From WLXB01 sp040221475 (GTDB lineage Bacteria; Pseudomonadota; Alphaproteobacteria; Rhodospirillales; Rhodospirillaceae), in contig JAVKEJ010000005.1 of the NCBI GenBank assembly GCA_040221475.1, forward strand, positions 62,001 through 126,000: 64,000 bases of DNA, in the 5' to 3' direction. Shown in pieces: positions 60,270-64,000 of the stretch. The position numbers and the translations under genes are program-made. A model generated the notes under the pieces. The model was not told the origin of the DNA and did no database searches. It saw nothing but the letters and a program-made list of their open reading frames with translations. Position 1 is the first letter of the stretch; each line of letters starts with the position of its first letter.

Positions 60270-60797
60270 ATGATTCGCAGACTTACCAATTTTGTGTCCG
60301 CAACATGCACCGGTGCCATTGCTCTGGCTGTTGTCGGTGGACTGACCAGTCAAGCCTGGGCCATTGCCGGCGTAGACTTTCCGCTGGAAGACGACCTGGA
60401 CTTCACTGAGGTTCAGGAAATGATTGATGCCGGTGAGTATCAAAAAGCCATTTCATATCTCGATTACGAAGTTATTGAGTGGTACCCGGAGAATGCTGAA
60501 GCGCTGACCCTTAAGGCTTACAGCCTGCGCAGTATGGGCCGTCATGAAGAAGCCATGGAAACCTACAACGCTGCTCTGGCTTCAGACCCAACACATCAAG
60601 GAGCTTTAGAATATCAAGGCGAGTTGTACCTGAAGATGGGCGATCAAGCGGCCGCGCAGGCGAACCTTGAGAAATTATCTAATATCTGCCCCCGCGGCTG
60701 TGAAGCCCACGATGTTTTGCAAGCCGCTATTGAGCGCTTCAAAGATGGCGAAGTGAGTTGGGTTCCGCCGACAAAACGCGAAAACATCGGCGAGTAA
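60270..60797 (+). CDS. secreted TPR-repeat protein
   Basis: 175 residues. A signal peptide (about residues 1-33, ending AWA) precedes TPR repeats: EVQEMIDAGEYQKAISYLDYEVIEWYPENAEALTLKAYSLRSMGRHEEAMETYNAALASDPTHQGALEYQGELYLKMGD. Two Cys (NICPRGCEAH) near the C terminus could form a disulfide. Probable periplasmic interaction scaffold. It ends at a strong terminator. Confidence 0.82.
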   Translation: MIRRLTNFVSATCTGAIALAVVGGLTSQAWAIAGVDFPLEDDLDFTEVQEMIDAGEYQKAISYLDYEVIEWYPENAEALTLKAYSLRSMGRHEEAMETYNAALASDPTHQGALEYQGELYLKMGDQAAAQANLEKLSNICPRGCEAHDVLQAAIERFKDGEVSWVPPTKRENIGE

Positions 60798-60807
60798 TCA
60801 AAAGATT

Positions 60808-60846
60808 TTAGCCAGCGGCTCACCCGGGTCTCTGGCTAATTTTTTG
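60808..60846 (+). terminator. Rho-independent terminator
   Basis: TTAGCCAG and CTGGCTAA form a perfect 8-bp stem around a GC-rich loop, followed by six T. It ends only 9 bp before the next ATG. Confidence 0.85.
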
Positions 60847-60854
60847 TCTGTGTC

Positions 60855-61274
60855 ATGAAATATCTGCATACCGCCGTCCGGGTTCCGGATTTGGATGAAG
60901 CGTTGAACTTCTATTGTGGCCAGATGGGCATGGTGGAAGTGCGGCGCTTTAAAGGTCACCAGCGTCCGTGTGATATCATTTTCTTGGCAATGCCCGGAGA
61001 CGATCAAGCCCAGATTGAAGTGGTGTACTACCACGACAAAGAAGACCGCGAGAAATACGCCGGTTTCAGCCATGTGGCCTATCAAGTGGAAAATATCTAC
61101 GAAACCTGTCAGAAGCTGATGGATAAGGGGCTTACCCTGAACCTTCCGCCCCGCGACGGGTTTATGGCCTTCGTGAAATCACCCGACGGCATATCCTTCG
61201 AGTTGTTGCAAAAAGGCGGGCCTCGGCCCCCAGAGGAGCCGTGGGCCTCCATGCCAGATAATGGCACTTGGTAG
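60855..61274 (+). CDS. glyoxalase I-like VOC protein
   Basis: 139 residues. The four metal positions of glyoxalase I are filled: His5, Glu55, His73 and Glu116, in LHTAV, AQIEVVYY, SHVAYQV and SFELLQ. This supports an active lactoylglutathione-lyase-type or closely related enzyme. There is no ribosome site before the ATG and a terminator lies directly upstream, so it may start on a leaderless transcript. Confidence 0.87.
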   Translation: MKYLHTAVRVPDLDEALNFYCGQMGMVEVRRFKGHQRPCDIIFLAMPGDDQAQIEVVYYHDKEDREKYAGFSHVAYQVENIYETCQKLMDKGLTLNLPPRDGFMAFVKSPDGISFELLQKGGPRPPEEPWASMPDNGTW

Positions 61275-61360
61275 CGATAGCACTTGGTCAGTAGTACTGA
61301 TGGCAGCTAACTGCTAATCCCAACAAACGTCGCAGCCTTAACGCGCTCTTCTCTCACGTC

Positions 61361-62653
61361 CTACTTCATTCTCAACACGGGCATACGGTCTACAGCAGGC
61401 TCTGTGAGCGTGCGCAGTGTCGAGACCTGTTCCGCAGTGACTGCAGACGCATTGTTTCCCCAGCCTTCCCGCATGAACGAGACAATATCAGCGATCTGCT
61501 GATCATTGAGAGAGGTGCGATATCCGGGCATCCGGTAGGCATCTGGTGTGCCGTCGACTATCAATCGGGAGGAGCCATTCAACACAATGTTGATCAGCGA
61601 TGCTGGGTCTGGGTCCATCACCGGCGGATTACCGGCCAATGGCGGCAGGTAGGGCGGGTAGCCCTTCCCCGTATCGACATGACAGGATTCGCAGTTCTGC
61701 ATGTACAGCATTGCGCCTGGCGTTGACCTGCGTTCTGGGCTTCTGAGTAGAGCCACCGTTGACTCATCATAGACATATTCACCGTCATCATGTGCGGGGC
61801 TTAACGAGGCTAAATACGTCGCCATACCATCAAGATCTTCATCGCTCAGGTATTGTGTGCTGTTGATGATCACTTCATCCATGGTGCCAAAGGCGGTTGA
61901 ATGCATATTGCGACCTGTTTTCATATATGTCGCAATATCTTCTTTGGTCCAGCGGCCCAAACCAGCCCGGTTAGACTGCGTTAAATCAGAGGCATACCAG
62001 TTGTCGAGGAAAGCTCCGGCAAGATAGCCATCCTCTTTTTCATTCAACGCTACTTCGTTCCAGGCCAGTCCGCGAGGCGTGTGACAAGCCCCACAATGAC
62101 CCAAGCCCTGCACCAGATAGGCACCACGGTTCCAGGCTTCACTCTGGCTGGCATCCGCAACATAGTGGTCGTCGTCAAAGAAGAATACGTTCCAAATCGC
62201 CAGCGGCCATCTGAAACTCAAAATCCAGGGAATTTCATTGGGTGTATTTGGTTGGCGGACCGCAGGCACTTCATTCATGAAGTAATCGTAAAGGGCTTCG
62301 ATATCTTCAGGGGAAATCTTGGCGTAGGACGGATACGGCATCGCCGGATATAACCGGTGCCCATCTGGGGTAACACCTAAACGAACGGCAGCGTCAAAGT
62401 CTTCCAGAGTGTAATTGCCAATGCCTGTTTCAGAATCAGGCGTAATATTGGTGACAAAGATTTCGCCGATGGGTGTGGCCATGCGCAAACCGCCTGCGAA
62501 GGCTTCACTGCCAGGCGTAGAATGGCAGGCCACACAGTTTGCGGCTCGAGCCAGGTATTCGCCACGAGACACGTCACCGTTTTGTGGTTGCGCGTGGGCG
62601 CCACCAATCATAAGAAATCCAAGAACGGTGCCAACTAAACTCAACGTTTTCAT
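61361..62653 (-). CDS. triheme cytochrome c (alcohol dehydrogenase cytochrome subunit type)
   Basis: 430 residues with a signal peptide ending AHAQ and three CxxCH haem sites: C40-C43-H44, C187-C190-H191 and C321-C324-H325. The layout matches membrane-bound dehydrogenase cytochrome subunits that pass electrons from a periplasmic flavo- or quinoprotein to the respiratory chain. It is divergent from a Tat-exported FAD dehydrogenase at 62885, a natural electron-donor candidate. Confidence 0.92.
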   Translation of the reverse strand: MKTLSLVGTVLGFLMIGGAHAQPQNGDVSRGEYLARAANCVACHSTPGSEAFAGGLRMATPIGEIFVTNITPDSETGIGNYTLEDFDAAVRLGVTPDGHRLYPAMPYPSYAKISPEDIEALYDYFMNEVPAVRQPNTPNEIPWILSFRWPLAIWNVFFFDDDHYVADASQSEAWNRGAYLVQGLGHCGACHTPRGLAWNEVALNEKEDGYLAGAFLDNWYASDLTQSNRAGLGRWTKEDIATYMKTGRNMHSTAFGTMDEVIINSTQYLSDEDLDGMATYLASLSPAHDDGEYVYDESTVALLRSPERRSTPGAMLYMQNCESCHVDTGKGYPPYLPPLAGNPPVMDPDPASLINIVLNGSSRLIVDGTPDAYRMPGYRTSLNDQQIADIVSFMREGWGNNASAVTAEQVSTLRTLTEPAVDRMPVLRMK

Positions 62654-62884
62654 GCGTAATTCCTAGAGTCAGACTCATAAACTGCTATCAATTCAGTGTA
62701 ATACTAGTCGAGAGAGAGCCTCGCGCCAAGACAAGTCGTTCTGCGAGCAAGATGTAATCATAGCCGCTGTTAACCTGGACGTTCTGGCTATCTGACACCA
62801 TAATCCGTCCCGAAATTAAACGAATTGCAGGTCTTGCCAGAATCTTGGTCAGACTGGTGTGAATGTAAGAAATGGAAGGCTATT

Positions 62885-64000
62885 ATGAAGAGACGATCCT
62901 TTATCGGCACAGCAGCAGCGGCAACGGTCGCCTCAGGCACCTCCTCTGTATTGGGGCAGGAGAACGAATCTGTGAACTGGGATTACATCATTGTAGGTGC
63001 CGGAACGGCTGGCCTTCCCGCTGCTATTTTTGCGTCTCGTCGCGGGGCTAGAGTATTACTGATTGATGCAGCTGAATCTGTTGGCGGAACGTTGCACCTC
63101 GCCAATGGCCAAGTGAGTGCGGGTGGCTCACACACGCAAGTGGCTAAAGGCATCATCGATAGCCCAGAGGCTCACTATGAAGATGTGATGCGCATCACCG
63201 GCGGGCTTGCTGACCCTAATGTTGTTCGCCGCACCACCGATAACGCACCAGATACAATTAACTGGCTGATTGATAATGGCCTGACACCCCTGCCCGACCA
63301 TCCCGTCACAGGTTCTGATCCGGGACGTCCGACCTATAGAACCGCCCGCTACATCTGGGGTGAAAATGAAGGACGCGACATATTGGCCGCTGTTGTTAAA
63401 GAACTAGAGCCTGAGCTCGCCAGTGGCCGGGTCGTGACACAACTCAACACGGAAGTGACGGCCCTGCTGACAGCAGACAATGGCGCTGTTGAGGGCGTTA
63501 GAGCTCAATCAGCTGACGGCGAGCATACCTATCGCGGGCGACACGTACTCATCACGACTGGTGGCTATGCCATGAACCCTGAGTTATTTGAGGATTTGGT
63601 TGGCCAGCCGGCCTACGCTGTTGGGTCTTATCCTACCAACCAAGGTAAAGGGCTGGAACTCGCGACGTCAGTCGGTGCTGCCTTGCGTGGCAAGGAGCTT
63701 CATCGGGCTGGCACAGGTTCTGTGTTAACGAGCGACACATTCCCTGCGAAATTCTATGCGCGCTTCGATACCAACCCGCTACAGCGACCGCCGTGGGAAA
63801 TTTGGGTCAACAATTCCGGGAAGCGTTTCATCAGAGAAGATGAGCCAATGGCCGAAACACGGGCCTCCGCGCTCGTGAAACAGGACAAATTTCGATACGC
63901 TATTGTGTTTGATGATCAAATCTTGCGGACCGCACCCGTTGGTATGACGCGCTGGACCCGCGAACAGATGATGGAGCACTTTAATAGCCATCTCATGTTC
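62885..64000 (+). CDS. Tat-exported FAD-dependent dehydrogenase, 3'-truncated by the window
   Basis: The frame is open for 372 codons to the window end. The start ATG at 62885 follows GGAAGG and gives a Tat-like signal (MKRRSFIGTAAAATVASG). The FAD motif VGAGTAGLPAAIFASRRGARVLLID is followed by GGTLHLANGQVSAGG and TTGGYAMNPELF, as in the fumarate-reductase / 3-ketosteroid-dehydrogenase group (FAD_binding_2). It likely oxidises or reduces a substrate in the periplasm. Divergent from a triheme cytochrome c. Confidence 0.9.
   Translation, partial: MKRRSFIGTAAAATVASGTSSVLGQENESVNWDYIIVGAGTAGLPAAIFASRRGARVLLIDAAESVGGTLHLANGQVSAGGSHTQVAKGIIDSPEAHYEDVMRITGGLADPNVVRRTTDNAPDTINWLIDNGLTPLPDHPVTGSDPGRPTYRTARYIWGENEGRDILAAVVKELEPELASGRVVTQLNTEVTALLTADNGAVEGVRAQSADGEHTYRGRHVLITTGGYAMNPELFEDLVGQPAYAVGSYPTNQGKGLELATSVGAALRGKELHRAGTGSVLTSDTFPAKFYARFDTNPLQRPPWEIWVNNSGKRFIREDEPMAETRASALVKQDKFRYAIVFDDQILRTAPVGMTRWTREQMMEHFNSHLMF

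Overview
The window reads as a stretch of chromosome from a free-living Gram-negative heterotroph, most probably an alphaproteobacterium (Rhodospirillales-like). The grounds are moderate GC, three TonB-dependent outer-membrane receptors, several secreted or Tat-exported oxidoreductases and DUF1838-type proteins, a sigma-54 promoter, a Fur box, and many catabolic SDR, ALDH and flavoprotein genes. The taxonomic call is an inference from gene content. No rRNA, tRNA, CRISPR array, integrase or transposase was seen.

1-8.1 kb: a catabolic operon. The first codons of a ubiX-like flavin prenyltransferase face a UbiD-family decarboxylase, which is followed by a small zinc-ribbon protein, an SDR, an aldehyde dehydrogenase, a heme-oxygenase-like diiron protein, a second SDR and a GntR/UTRA regulator, then a dienelactone-hydrolase-like gene. 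The ubiX, ubiD and zinc-ribbon trio resembles the B, C and D subunits of non-oxidative hydroxyarylic acid decarboxylases. Behind it lie two decayed haloalkane-dehalogenase-like gene remnants.

8.2-14.5 kb: an MscS channel, a DUF3108-like protein, two tandem GSTs, an SDR lacking the usual Tyr, a PPOX flavoprotein, a minisatellite-like repeat block and a Tat-exported DUF1838 protein.

14.5-20.4 kb: a possible inserted stress and ion-homeostasis block (UspA, P-type cation ATPase and KefB-type antiporter on the minus strand; an excisionase-like HTH protein on the plus strand). It is bracketed by near-identical 37-38 bp direct repeats of the first codons of a DUF1838 gene. The HTH gene is preceded by four 10-bp iterated repeats.

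20.4-28.6 kb: a lipoprotein amidohydrolase, a secreted NAD-binding protein, a PAS protein, a GNAT, an ALDH, an RsbU-like phosphatase, a second DUF3108-like protein and a seven-TM protein.

28.7-36.3 kb: a second catabolic unit (flavin reductase, FAD monooxygenase, maleate-isomerase-like protein, cyclic-imide-hydrolase/PuuE-like protein, TonB receptor) with a divergent IclR regulator and clear operator-like repeats.

36.3-45 kb: a Fur-controlled siderophore receptor, a VAO-type flavoprotein oxidase, an orphan gene behind a textbook sigma-54 promoter, tandem terminators, hisC and an MFS exporter.

43.9-46.0 kb: an SbtA-type bicarbonate transporter with its SbtB-like PII partner, divergent from a beta-carbonic anhydrase.

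46-64 kb: a metallo-beta-lactamase-fold protein, an ArsC-like reductase, a tyrosine-phosphatase-like protein, a third TonB receptor followed by HdeA-like, DUF1838 and lipoprotein genes, an Hpt-REC-REC-GGDEF diguanylate cyclase, secreted VOC and OppA-like proteins, TPR and glyoxalase genes, and finally a triheme cytochrome c divergent from a Tat-exported FAD dehydrogenase that runs off the window end. REP-like hairpin clusters recur at about 24.3, 31.2 and 59.6 kb.
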